Source: Dimorphilus gyrociliatus
Lineage: Eukaryota > Annelida > Polychaeta > Dinophilidae
Assembly: GCA_904063045.1 (NCBI GenBank)
Contig: CAJFCJ010000012.1
Location: 806,001-870,000, forward strand
Direction of reading: 5' to 3'
DNA length: 64,000 bases
Numbering within the stretch: the first letter of the stretch is position 1; each line of letters starts with the position of its first letter. A program made the position numbers and the translations under genes. This document shows, in pieces, positions 24,701-36,372 of the stretch. A model generated the notes under the pieces. That model searched no databases. It was given only the letters and a program-made list of their open reading frames with translations, and was not told the DNA's origin.

Positions 24701-27700
24701 TTTCGATCCTTTAAAAATACATTCATATATTAAAAACCTTAATTAACAGATAAAGCGTAAAAAAAACAAAGGAAAAAGTTGGATGAAATCCAAAAAATTT
24801 CATTTTTTTTTTATCTAAAGTAAACAGTTTAAACTAATTAGAATTGTTTAAATTAACAAAGAATAAAACACATGTATGTAATCGGAAATGGTGAAAAGTT
24901 AAATGACACTATTCTATAAAAGTAGATAGATTAATTAAAGAATACTTAAAGCCTGGTTAAATAAGAACAACTAAAGGTAGAAGTAATATGAGTAATTTTT
25001 TTATTTACCTGCGTCAGAGAGTTCATGACTCAGTCTATTACACTGAGAAACAACATTTTCCAAAGATGAATGGGCTTTTACAATTTCATTTTCAATTATT
25101 GTCGATGCCGAAGGTGAATTGTTGTTGTTACTTTGATAGCTCTTGAAGAAAGAAAAAAAGGCAAACAACTTATTTACGACGAACGCGATTATAAGATTTT
25201 TTAATATTGGAAAATATCATTTAAAAGTAAAGAAAACATATTAATATATAAAATAAATAAATAAAACCTGATCATATTGTAAATTAATATAGAAAGAACT
25301 TGTAAAAGTTTTAGATGAGTCGCTTGCCATAATCCAAACTAATCTGGCAAAGATTAACTGCTAATTATACTCCTTATCTACATAATCCGACTAATTTTTT
25401 CATTCCGTTCTTTTCCTAACTCAATTACAAAAATGTCAAAATGTCCTACTATCGGACCGATCTAGATTTCAACAATTAAAGTTAAAACTCCTATCATTCA
25501 ATTTGTCATAAAAGAAGAATGTAAAATGTCAGTATCAATTTAAAGAATACAATAAAAGTATAGGAAATATTCATACCATTACAAATTGTGATGAAAAAAT
25601 TCGTTTAAATAGCAAAATATATCCAAATTTTAGGCTAGAAAGTAAAGTAGTAATAATATCTACTTACTACTCTTTGTATAAGAGTATATATATATAAATA
25701 TATCTATATCTGGATATATAAATATTTATATATAGTATATATTATATACTTCTCTGTCTCCGTCCATTTATATATATCTATATATATAAGTAAAAAAAAA
25801 GCAACGGTTGAAATATTGAACAAGTAAAATTTCTATACAACGCTTGGCGACGTTTTGAAAATGGAGGATTTTTCAATGCTATTCAGACTAGTCGTGACGT
25901 ACCCCCCCTTCCCCAATTATTTTGCCATAAATTATCCGTAAATTGCGTTAGATTAAAGAAATAGAACTAGGTAAGGCAATAAAAGTTGGGCTTATTTGCT
26001 CATAAGTAATAGTTTTATACATTAAAAAAGGATAAAATTGCCGGTTATTGCTTAAAAAATTATCAATCCTTTTTCAATACTAACACCTCTCTTAACAGAT
26101 TTATTAAGTTTAATATATTCTTTTTAACCATATTTTACTTTTAATATAACCGCCCTCTCCCCCTTTGTTCTTTATCTTTATATCTATCTAACTATCTATC
26201 TATATGGATATCTTGTACCCTATTTCTCTACTTTTTGTTATGAATCATATAAATTTCGTATCTTTTTCATATTATAAAGTATTTTTGAATAATAGCACTT
26301 AAATTATGTCAAAAACCCTTTTGGAGAAAAATATGAATAGTACAGTCTGGAATGAAAATAACAACTACCTTTAAACAGCCTATATTTGAACTCAAAAACA
26401 ACTTTAGTAAATCCGGATTAACCTTTTGATAATATCTTACAAAGTAAGACTTACTTTGGCCAAAGAAGAATAGGTTTTGCCCACTTTCTTAAGGGATTGA
26501 AGGTCGTTAGCTTTTTCCAAACATTCTCCACCAATACCCTAATTTGATCCAAAAAATGTTACGTAACTTCAACAAGTTTCTTTAAAATTATATAAATAAA
26601 ACAAACGTCTATAAAGTCTTGAACATCTTCGAGATGCTCCAAATCAGCACAGCATAATTTTAGTTTATTCAATTCATCTTGTTTCTTTTCACACCAAGTC
26701 AACAAATCGTTCGTGTCTTGATAAAAACGTAAACGAATTTGTTTTAAATTCTCCATGTCAGTTGATCTTAGAGCAAGTCGTTCTTGAAGCTTTTAGGAAA
26801 AGAAAGAAACTTTTACTCTTAATAGATATCAATAATAGTATCTAATATATTACATCCATAGCATTTCTTTTCAGCTCTGCCACATTGTATTGTAATTGAT
26901 GCTGATCTTTATTCTTTTCAGCCGAATCAAGATGACTTTGAGACTCTTTGATGCAATCTTCAAGCTTATTCTTCTTTTCTTCGAATTCAGAAAGGACGCC
27001 CTGTAATATACTTTCCTGTTTCTCCTCCTCTATTGTTGTCAGAGGGGCATCTTTAATTTCATCTAGGGCATCTTTTAAACCATTAAGCCAATTTAGCCAA
27101 GCTTTGGTTTCAGACACATTTCTAGCAGTAGCACCTTCTTCTACGACAACTACTCTACCACTTTTCGAATCAATCTTTAATTTTGAATTTTTGTCTACTT
27201 CACATTTTTCAAGAGCTTCTTTTAATGGCATTTGACGACCGTCGGGTAGAGTAATTATAATATCACCGGCTTTTTCATTGTTAATAATATCACTAATCAC
27301 AACAGTTTTCTCTACTAAATCGCCAGGTTTTATCTGGGGTTGAATTAAACCTGCTCTTATAGCTTGTTCAAGAGACAGAGAGTCACCAGTTTTGGGATCA
27401 TAATATTTTTTCAATTGGGTATCTAAACGTCTGTCGTCAACAAGAGACCCTAAACTTACAACTCCAGTATTCTGATCCATAACAAAAACATTTTTAGGAT
27501 CAATAGAATCCTTAAAGCTATGATCTTCAAAGTTCAATTTTTTGGCAACAGCTTCTAAAGGGCTTTCAGTGTCAGATACCGGTTTAGTTCTTTTCATATA
27601 ATCGTTTAGAGAATTTTTAGCGGCAACGTCTAATAGTTTTAATCCAGTTTTTTGAGAAATTTTCCCCTCTTTAATGGCTTGGTGAATAGGTATATTTTTA

Positions 27701-30700
27701 CCTGTTTTCGTATCTTGATGAGTAAATTGTGGAATATCCAAAACAGACTTTAGGACAGCGTCTTTGACGGTTAGTTCTTTCTTGTTCAAAGTATCTTTTA
27801 TACCACCAGCTGACGTATCCATACAAGAATCAAGAAGTCTCAAGCCGGAAATACGATTTTTCAATTTTTTTGATTCAATCTTTGGGTTAATTATTCTTTG
27901 CCTATAATGAAAAACACACTTGAAATATTTACACTATATAAATAAAATTAACTCACTTCGAAGGAGAATTGATAACATCTTCAAGAGAATATCTTCTCCC
28001 ATCTAAATAAATTCCATCTTCAACTGAAGCAACTGAGCAAATCATTCCGTCAGATAAACGTTCGAAATAGACACATTCTGGTGAATTAGATCTCAAATCT
28101 ACATTTGCCAAACATCGTTTTTCAACTGCATTCAATATTTCAGAACTAGCTTTATAGTCAACCAAATTTTCAACAGCAGCTTCTACAAGAGTAAGTTTCT
28201 TTCCTTTTTCAGTATCTTCAACAGAAACTTCGTCTAAATGCAGAATTTCACTAGTAATCGCTTCCCGTATTGTTTTTGATTGACCTTTTTTTGTATCTCT
28301 AACTTTGCCTGAGTTTGCATTAAAATTTCCATCTTCTTTTAGAATTTCCAAAGCGATACGACTTGGATTATTTGATTCCAGGGCCTATTTATTTATAAAT
28401 AATACAAGATTAGTTGTTATTTAAGTAGGAAATGAGATTACGTATGTTTAAATAGTAGAAAGATACGAACCTGTAATAAATCAGCATTTAAGGTTGGGCT
28501 TAGTTTTAGTACAAAAGCCTCTGGATCATTAACAATCCGAGCCTTAACATTTCCCTTTACTATGGCTTCGGATAAGGGAAGGAATTCATTACTTAAACTA
28601 TCAATGTATTGAAGTTCATCATTAAACAATCCCGAGTCAATAGCTTCTTTTAAACTTATCCAACAATTGCGAGTTGGATCAAACACTTTAAGTATTTCAA
28701 TATATTTTTCAACAACATCATCAGCTACATCTGGAGCATCAGCTTCGTCAAGCCGCTCTCTAGTTTTTGTTGAAAGGACTTGAATAAGATTTTGATCAAT
28801 TGCGGAAGAAATTGACATTTTCTTTCCAGTTTTTAAATTTAAATATTCAGATGTTTCTTTATTGATAATTTTCCTCCTAACCGATTCTTCCAATGGAATT
28901 TTTTCATTTTTCGACGTATCAGTAACAGACAAAACTGTATAATCTATAATTTCGGTAGTTGTCGTCAGAGTAATTACACAATTATCATTCTGTGTCACTT
29001 CCGTTTGAGAATCAGTAAATTCAGCAATGATTAAGCCTCGATCCATAGCTTCAGGTATTGGAATGTTCATATTTGTCATAAAGTCAACATAGACTCCGTG
29101 TATTTGATTAATAACTCCCTTATTCAATGCTTCGTGCATTGATATTCTTTGCTTAGTTCTTGGATGAATAACGCCGACAATTATAAAATGTTTAGTTTCT
29201 TTAATTGTTTGCTGATTGATCTTTTCACTTTCTTTTCCTTCGCTTTCTGATTCGATAGGTTCATCTTCTTCTTCCGGTGGAGTCTCAAAATTTGGTGCTC
29301 TCTCCGACAGAGTTAAAAGGCAGTGTTTATCAGCGTCAGGAATTCTTAAAGAATTTTTAGACAATATAAATTATTTATTAATTATCATAATTTAGTTATC
29401 TTACTGCTGTACATAAGCTTTAGCAACATATTTCGCTTCAATAGGACCTTGTTCGTAAGCTGATCTTTCGTTATCTTTAATAAGAAATTTCTTATCGTCC
29501 GAATAGGCTTTAAGATCCTAAACAAAAGACAACCAATAATCAACAAGAAAATTTTTAATATAATATCTCTGAAAGAACTAACCCTCATACATTTTAGAAC
29601 TTTTGCTAAATCTTCAAAATCATTTTTTAACTTCATATTTGCTTTGTTATTTGCTGAATCATATAATTAGTTCATAATCAATTAACAGACATGTTCATTT
29701 TTTTACACATAAAAGAAATAAAGAAAAGCTGATTAAATAAAAAAATTATCTACCATTAGTAGGTTTTTTATTATTATTTTTACTGTTTTGCCTCCAAGTT
29801 TTACATTCTCTTTTAATATTATCATAGGGTTTAGATTGTTTCACTGGCCTAAGTACTTCTTCCATGTCATTTAAGTAACCAAAAACTTTTCCCTTGAATT
29901 TTTCATCAACTAGCAATTTTGCCTGAAAGATGAAAGGAAAGATAAATTTTTCTATATGTGCCGTACATATCGCCTGCTTTATTAAGTTCAAAGAAAATTA
30001 ATTATTTACCTCAGTTGCTGGATGAGATTTGAAAAAATCTATGCAATTTTCTGTAAGCTGATCTTGTAATGATTTTATAGAAGTTTTCCACAAAGAACGT
30101 AATTGATCATTTGTTCTTTTAGATAAATCAACTGCACTCTTATTTGGAGCTGGAATTAATATAATAAGCGAAGGAACAATAGCAACGACGCCATTTTCCT
30201 TTCTTATTTTCCATTTTTCTCCAGTATTATCTTCAATCATTACATACTCATTTTCAGCCAATTTTATCTAGCAGCAGGGTAAAGAGAGGAATTTAATATA
30301 TTTTACAAAAGAATGAGATCAAATTTACATCATCTTTTTCGTAATCTATTAAAGCCATAGCCGGAATAGGTTGTTCAAGTTTACGTTGTCTTGCATGAAC
30401 AGGAACGAGATTAGAAACTTTATGTCTCATATCGTTAACACGTATTTGCAAGTTTAGGAGGAGTTTAGTAACTTCTCTAATCCTGGAACCTAATTCTTCA
30501 AGAGATTCTTTTCTTTTTGAGCTTGATGAGTTTTTTTGCAAATGAGCGATAAGGGTGTTAAACCCATGATGAATATGATGTAATTCGTGATAAAACTATT
30601 TGAATAGTAAAGTTAACAGTTTAGCGTTTCTATTACATTTCAATCTACTCTAATAAAGATATTTACTTGGTGAAAATAGGCATTATTGCTCAAATGAATT

Positions 30701-33700
30701 TGTAAACAATAGTTTAACCTGCAGAGCCAATCCCAAGACTCACGAACTCCAAAAATACAATTCTAAAAATTAAAAGAACGGTAGGCGAAAATAGATTTGG
30801 AAGGGAAAAGTATTTAATTATTTATTAACGCTAATTAAAAACCGTACGTTTAATAGACAATCTAAGGTGGAAGATTCAACGGCAGCACCATCTGATATAA
30901 AACCTGCAGGAAACGTCTCAGGGGATAATTGAATTGCAGTTTCATCTAAACTCGTAGATAAAGTCTGTAAAAAATGTTACAATATTGGAATGAATATGAT
31001 ACATAAAAGCCTTATCTTATCACTAAATAATATATAATAGTTGTAATAACATTGAAAAGATAAGAATCTCTTGCATAATTATATAAATATCAAAGAGTTA
31101 GCGAAGAAAAAACCTGTTCAAAAATCATATTAACCTGAATTTTCTGTTCGTAAGAGGTAATTTGGCAAAGAGCGTTCATACAATCCATTTTCTTTTGGCG
31201 AATATTCTGTGTAACATACAGAAAGAATCAATGTTAGAAACTGTCAAGTTCAAGGTTACAATCAACAGAAGTATTTTTCATTACTTTTTCACATGAATAA
31301 AAACCTTCTCTATCATGGTTTTAAAGGACAAATAGGATCGCGTAAAATAGTAGAGATTAACTAAACACGGATTAATATATCCTATAAATCCTTATTATTG
31401 CCTTAAAACTAATATTTAAATAATTAGCTTAGAAAAACGTCAGTAAATGAATAAATATAAGCGATATTTAATATTTTGCTAAACTGTTTCTAATTCGTTA
31501 CAAATTTCAAAAGTAAGCCAAAATAATAAATCATGAAAAAGCAATAAATAATTAACATTTATAAACAAAGATAAATTAAAATAATGTCATTTAAGCCAAA
31601 GCTCTTCAAATTCTATAATAAAAAAGTATATTAAGTAAATTACAGAGATATTTTTGTGATTTATTTACTCCTACATACTCGTACTGTATGTATTGTATAT
31701 ATAAAGATATAGATTCTAACTCTCCCTTCCTCTCTCTCTCTCTCTCTCTTTTGTATAAATATAGATTTATTTTTAGACTGGTTTTCCATATTTATACTTT
31801 ATTTCTTTTATTTTACCATTTTTCAAACCGCAATTTTCACTTAATATAATAACTACAAATTATAAGGTTCTAATCATATCTTAGTTAATTATATATGTAA
31901 CAAAAAACTTATAAAGATATTGAAAGTTAACAAAAACTTAACTCAACTATTAAATGATTCAATTCAATTCGTACACAACCATTCAAAATAACCGATTCAA
32001 ACTAGTTCAATTACTCTATTACACAATAATAAGCTACAAGTTAACCGACGCGGGGGTTCAGCTTTTTTTTTCCTTTCCATACAGTCTTAAGCCCGTACCT
32101 TCATTTTTTTTTCATATTTGTTCCACGTCAAATAGTTTTTAAGTTGAATTATGGAAAAATTTCAAATAAAGCTTTTTTTTATATATAAAAAAATCTATTT
32201 TTAAACTAGACGTATTCTATTTCCATATATTTCTATTAAACGGTAAAAATTCTTACGTTTTCTCTCCTAAAAAGAAATTCCAATTAATCAAAGGTTTCTC
32301 TATATTCGATGCTTTTTTAGTTGATCTAATCTTTCTAAAATCACTTCTCCAATACTATTGATCGGTTCGAGTTTGGTAAGTCAATTGAAAGCTCATTAGT
32401 CTTTTATTGGCTAGGTTTGCTCTATTAATTTAATTATATAATTTCTCAAACTTATTAGTCTTCCTCATATACAATATGTAGGCTTAGAGTTATTATTTGC
32501 TTAATAAACTCAAATAGGACTTAAATTCAAAGGCACCTACGCTGACGGAAGTAAGTATTTGACAAACAACCTCAACTTCCATTAATATTCATAAAGTTAT
32601 ATATATATATATAAATTATATATATATTTTAGATTTTATTAATAGTACTACCTACTCAAAATCTTTCCGGTAGACAAAAATTAGGCCTACATTTCAGACA
32701 AAGAGAAATTGTAGCCTATTCATCCACCAACGGAACATACTCATAAGGACATTTTTGTGAGAATAACTGTGATATGAGTAAGTTAAAACATTCAACACTT
32801 TTTTTACACACAGAGGGAAAATCAATAATTCAGGTACATGATGAAAACAACGCACCTGTTCCCTTCAAAAATAAGAAATTAAAATGACTATTTACTTGGT
32901 TATTACTGTACTGATCCTAATGTAGAAAAGTTGACGGGTAAATAGGGTAGTTCAGTTAAGTAATATCCAAAAAATTCAACTGAAAACTTTCGGTTTCTTC
33001 AAAGCGACATGTGATTAAGGAGAATAGTCCTATCCGATCACATGATCGTATAAAAAAATTACCAAATATGGCTTTGTGTACCGCCGGTCATTGGTCAGAT
33101 AGAATCACGTGACAGTATGCACGGGAATTCCCAATTTACTAATGAATATTTATAGACCACAACTGTCACGGAAAATATATTAATAACAAGAGAATTTTTT
33201 ACGATTAGATAAGAATTCATACGCCTTAAATTAACTTATAGAAAGGCACGTTTTTAACATTATTCTGTTTATAAATTTCTTCTAAATTTCCATTAAAACC
33301 ATATGTTTTTTTTTAAGTTTCTTTATAAAGTTAAAAGTTGTTTATGTCTTTTCTTTTATCTCGAATATTGTGTATACATATATATTACATTATACTAAGA
33401 AAAGAACAATGATATATATTAAGAAGAGAAAGAGAGTATTATACAAGAAATAAATACTTAAAAACTAATTTACCCCTATTTATTATCAATATTCTCTTTT
33501 TGTAAATTTATGTTATCCATTCCGTAAACAATACAAAAATGAATGAAAGGCGGTAAGGTAGGAGAGGGGGCGAGTTTGTGGGAGGGGATAGGGAGGGGAT
33601 AATTATTTATTGAATAAAACATATTCTAGATTTAAAGAACGATAGAACATATCGAATGGAGTGAAAAGAGAGAAAAAAAAACAAACTTTAATGGTAGGAT

Positions 33701-34719
33701 GACAGGGCTTAAGCATGAACTCCTTTAAATATATTATTTGTTCTTGAACAGATTTTAGAGGATATCCTTTATGTTTCTCCATGATTTCCTGAAATATTTA
33801 CACTGTAAATATTTTCTATAAGATAGAAACCTTTTATTGAATTAAATATATATCTATATTGTGTATAATAATAATAAAACTAGTGTTTCATTTGTAGAGA
33901 AATTTCATTAAATAATACAACAAAAAAAATAAAATAAAGGAGAATTATAGAAATTAAAAAGAAGAGAAGAGAAGGGAAGAAAAGATATCAATTAGATATA
34001 AATGAAAAAATAAAGAGTATTGTTCAGATTTCTGTTATCGTGTTGATTCTACAATTCTAAAACAGTTATAATTTAAAGGATTCTTTTATTTATTTAATCA
34101 AAAAAGAATAATAATAAAAACAGTAATATAAATGAAAGAAAGAGAGAGAGAAAGTGAGAAATAGAATAATAGCCTATTATATGTTTTTCTTTTATGATAA
34201 ATTCAAATCAATTCATGTTTATTTTGACTTGAAATAAATTTCTTTTCTTTTTTTCTTTCTTTCTCTCATTCTATCTCACTTTTTAATATATTTTCAGCGT
34301 ATTAACTATTTATCCTTCTTTCCCCGTTATATGTATGATTTATACGTTCATATCTAAATATATCTTTCTCTTTTTTATTATCTCTTGCTACTTGACTAGT
34401 TATTCATGCATTTCACACTTTTTAACTTCTTATCATTACATTAATTATGAATCTACGCCCACTACTATATTTTAATAAAATTTAGTTTACAAAATATTCA
34501 TCCCTGTCATTAATGCAATATAATTATAATTGTACACTTAAAAACCACATATAAATCTCCAATGTAAACGTCTTGTTAGAGAAACTATTATGCCTATATT
34601 AGTAATTTTAAAACTAGATACTGATAAAATAAATATATCATACTAATACTAACCAATTGTAAATTTATATCATTCAAAGTCATGCGTTTTACTGTTGAAT
34701 CGTCCATTTTTGCTTTCAT
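17776..34719 (-). CDS. MACF1/DST: Spectraplakin N-terminal and rod unit: plakin domain, SH3, plakin repeats, spectrin rod
   Basis: Giant cytoskeletal linker, cytoplasmic. Exons on the minus strand: 34719-34654, 33788-33687, 31206-31135, 30964-30848, 30762-30667, 30595-30329, 30267-30010, 29922-29754, 29653-29583, 29517-29405, 29344-28471, 28384-27957, 27901-26854, 26789-26607, 26538-26455, 25141-25009, 24708-24127, 24060-23045, 22972-22853, 22779-22674, 22610-22495, 22427-22194, 22127-22023, 21955-21854, 21781-20807, 20737-20487, 20420-20351, 19267-19095, 17818-17776. Total 2657 aa with all phases matching. The first two exons are the least sure. An in-frame TAA stands six codons before ATG 34719 with no acceptor between, so this is a real start. 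No calponin-homology (actin-binding) domains precede it. Plakin domain and SH3 come first, then plakin repeats, then a long rod of three-helix spectrin repeats. Whether the rod also continues into the GAR-bearing unit is open. Confidence 0.85.
18686..18717. repeat. (AT)n microsatellite
   Basis: About 30 bp of pure AT alternation in the intron upstream of the alternative terminal exon. Similar runs occur at about 10203-10227, 17906-17928, 35215-35234, 38283-38304, 50008-50036, 61722-61748 and 63245-63271. Confidence 0.9.
19268..20350. other. Spectraplakin intron
   Basis: About 1.1 kb AT-rich intron, with a GA tract near 19856-19875 and a perfect 24-bp palindrome at 20184-20207. An 8-bp inverted repeat (TATAGTAG / CTACTATA) lies just before it near 20155-20176. 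The ORF at 19347-19724 on the plus strand has no coding character that I can recognise. Confidence 0.6.
25268..25330 (-). other. Internal start exon (alternative promoter) of the spectraplakin
   Basis: ATG at 25330 opens 21 codons (MASDSSKTFTSSFYINLQ...) ending at a GT donor in phase 0, exactly the phase needed by the rod exon at 25141. No splice acceptor precedes it. A 1.1-kb gap separates it from the previous exon at 26455, which also ends in phase 0. This would give a short isoform beginning inside the rod, as is common in spectraplakin genes. Alternatively it is an optional internal exon. Confidence 0.5.
25331..26454. other. Spectraplakin intron / possible internal promoter
   Basis: No exon is seen. 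It contains TATATA-rich DNA near 25686-25790, a run of nine C on the plus strand at about 25903-25912, and short GATA/TCTA runs near 26180-26205. It would hold the promoter of the internal start exon at 25330. Confidence 0.5.
27150..29344 (-). other. Plakin-repeat region
   Basis: Exons 29344-28471, 28384-27957 and most of 27901-26854. Repeated blocks follow the plectin/plakin repeat pattern, a beta hairpin DxxTGxxxxxxEAIxxGLI: for example HPRTKQRISMHEALNKGVI, LKTGKKMSISSAIDQNLI, TKTGKNIPIHQAIKEGKI, PKTGDSLSLEQAIRAGLI and PDGRQMPLKEALEKC. At least six to eight such units are seen. In other spectraplakins this block lies, as here, between the plakin domain and the spectrin rod, and in plectin-type proteins it binds intermediate filaments. 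Confidence 0.9.
29405..30964 (-). other. Shortened plakin domain with embedded SH3
   Basis: Seven exons. Helical spectrin-like sequence (SWDWLCRLNYCLQIHLSNN) leads into LVPVHARQRKLEQPIPAMAL, the junction typical of the plakin SH3. The SH3 core follows (ALIDYEKDD, GEKWKIRKENGVVAIVPSL), then IPAPNKSAVDLSKRTNDQLR. The SH3 spans roughly 30130-30390. Only about 210 residues precede it and fewer than 250 follow before the plakin repeats, so the domain is far shorter than the usual 900-1000 residues. Confidence 0.88.
31207..33686. other. Large spectraplakin intron
   Basis: No exon is supported in these 2.5 kb. It holds a CT microsatellite at about 31727-31749, TA runs near 32595-32630, a TCACGTGA palindrome at 33105-33112 and a G-quadruplex-type G tract at 33580-33598. 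The ORF at 31954-32142 on the plus strand is unsupported. Confidence 0.6.
33580..33598 (+). repeat. G-quadruplex motif
   Basis: Four runs of three or four G separated by 1, 3 and 1 bases, preceded at 33566-33570 by another five G. This is striking in such AT-rich DNA. It lies on the strand opposite to the spectraplakin transcript, about 90 bp downstream of the second exon. Confidence 0.75.
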
Positions 34720-35767
34720 TTGAAAAATTTCCAGTTAAAAAGAAAGAATCTTTTCGTTAAAAAAAAAAAAGTTATAAAATTTCTTTTTTAAGCAGAAAGA
34801 AAAAGAAATTCGCATGGGAATATTCTCTCGGAGCACCGGTAGTTATCTAAAAAAAAAACCACTAACAAAACTCGACAATAAAAGTATTTATAGTAGGGTA
34901 GGACAGCGCTTAAACATGCATTAAAAGCGCCCTCCATTTTTATCAAAGGACATATCCATTAAATAATCTCGATAAAATTTACATTTATATGAATATATTT
35001 CATTATTACATTACATAAATAATTGTAATAATTCATAGTATAGTATTGACTAAGATAAGTAGAATGTAATCTTTACCAACCTCTTGAATATTTCTAATTA
35101 GTTTCCCAGACTTTTATAAGTAGTGAAATATTTTGTTCAGTAAAAGAAGGGCATATTTTATTGTTAGACCATATACAAAGAAAACAGTAATTTTATAATA
35201 GGCTTTTAAAACTATATATATATATATATATATATGTACAATATATTGTTTATAAGTTTATAGCTTATATTGTATATTTTTATATTATACAAGTTCTATT
35301 AACAACTGCATTTATTACACAAAACATCTTTAAAACTATTTTTTTCACCTTTTTTTTAAAGAAAAAAGTTTGAAATATGTTGAAAATTGTCGAAAAATCT
35401 GTTATTTTATTATTTTCCTTATTTACAAGCAAACAATCTTTCAATTCGACAATAATTCGGCTTATATTTAGGCCTACGTAACGATTGACTATCGAACAAA
35501 GCAGGTTTACTTCATTATTTGGCTATTAATTTAGTGCTCATTATTTTTTTTCTTTTAAAAAAATCGTTCTATTTTTTCAGGTTATTATTAAAATACAGTA
35601 CTTATATAGAAGCAATTATCGTTTAATAAGTTCCCTCTTTCTGCTTCTGCTAAGTAGACTACATAGTATACACTTTACGTCTTAAATACGTTGGGTAATT
35701 TTATTGTAGAATAGATGGCGGCACATGTCAGATTTAATAAAGTGCTTAGTACGATAGACGTCTATTT
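34720..35767. other. Intergenic DNA upstream of the spectraplakin start
   Basis: Likely promoter of the spectraplakin unit that starts at 34719. No CH-domain exon is seen. A near-palindrome with GCGCTT/AAGCGC arms lies at 34902-34929; its left half resembles a stretch at 33690-33715. A TA run lies at 35215-35234. Confidence 0.5.
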
Positions 35768-36208
35768 TTATTGTTTCGAGTCGGGAGTTGCTCTAATAGA
35801 ACAGCAAAGTACAGCATGGTAGACATAACGTGGTGGGTTTGGGCAGAATGTTTCATTCTCGCAGTCATTATTTACTCCTGATCCACACATTCCAGCAACG
35901 ATCTATAGAAAGAATTATATCAATTTATATTTATTGGAATGTATATTACGTAATATCAACCTCGTTATTATTACACCTCAAATAATCCCCATAATCTCCA
36001 CACAACCAACGACATCTACGGTGCTGAATACCCTATTTTTTCACATAGACATAAATAAAAGTAATTGTTAAAATATGTTACATATTTACAATAGTAATTA
36101 TTAAGCTAATTAATATCTTACATAGGTTCCTGGCGGTAGATTTTCGAAGGAGCAGAAGGCAGTTGAAAAGATGGAAAAAAAACAGAGAAATAGCATTAAT
36201 TTGCTCAT
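35768..36208 (-). CDS. Small secreted eight-cysteine protein, copy 2 (97 aa)
   Basis: Three exons on the minus strand: 36208-36122, 36032-35961, 35902-35768, all phase 0. A hydrophobic leader (MSKLMLFLCFFSIFSTAFCS) predicts secretion. The mature part has CRWLC, YGDY, MCGSG and a final LCCSI, with the spacing C-x3-C-x8-C-x9-C-x7-C-x5-C-x12-CC exactly as in copies 1 and 3. The second intron falls between the third and fourth cysteines, whereas in the other copies it follows the fourth. Its donor GTTGAT is weak. It is transcribed away from copy 3 across 164 bp. Function unknown. Confidence 0.85.
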
Positions 36209-36372
36209 TTTCGAGGAAAAAGGTATTCTCAAGTACAGCAATTATTCGGTTGGTTAGAAAATGTTTATTTTTACGTTATCTTTTAAGTAAAGTATGCTCA
36301 TTCTCACCAAAAAAAATGTTGATAATAAGTAAAAAAAGCTTCAAATTATTCGGCCATATTGCGTAAAAAACA
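36209..36372. promoter_or_regulatory. Shared (bidirectional) promoter of peptide copies 2 and 3
   Basis: Only 164 bp separate the two divergent start codons, so the promoters must overlap here unless 5' UTR introns run through the neighbour. The stretch is AT-rich. I see no clear TATA box in either direction. Confidence 0.55.

Larger units (their letters stand above)
19095..26789 (-). other. Spectrin-repeat rod
   Basis: Fifteen exons of almost purely helical, Lys/Glu/Leu-rich sequence with spectrin-repeat spacing and tryptophans at typical helix-A positions (for example WLDKTELHL, WRHLCDWIS, WIDDEII, WIKEVEGEI). The longest exons are 24060-23045 and 21781-20807. It acts as a flexible spacer between the plakin and microtubule-binding ends. 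Individual repeats are too divergent to number by eye. Confidence 0.85.

Noticed and set aside
26948-27235. 95-codon plus-strand ORF
   Set aside because: Antisense shadow of the plakin-repeat exon 27901-26854.
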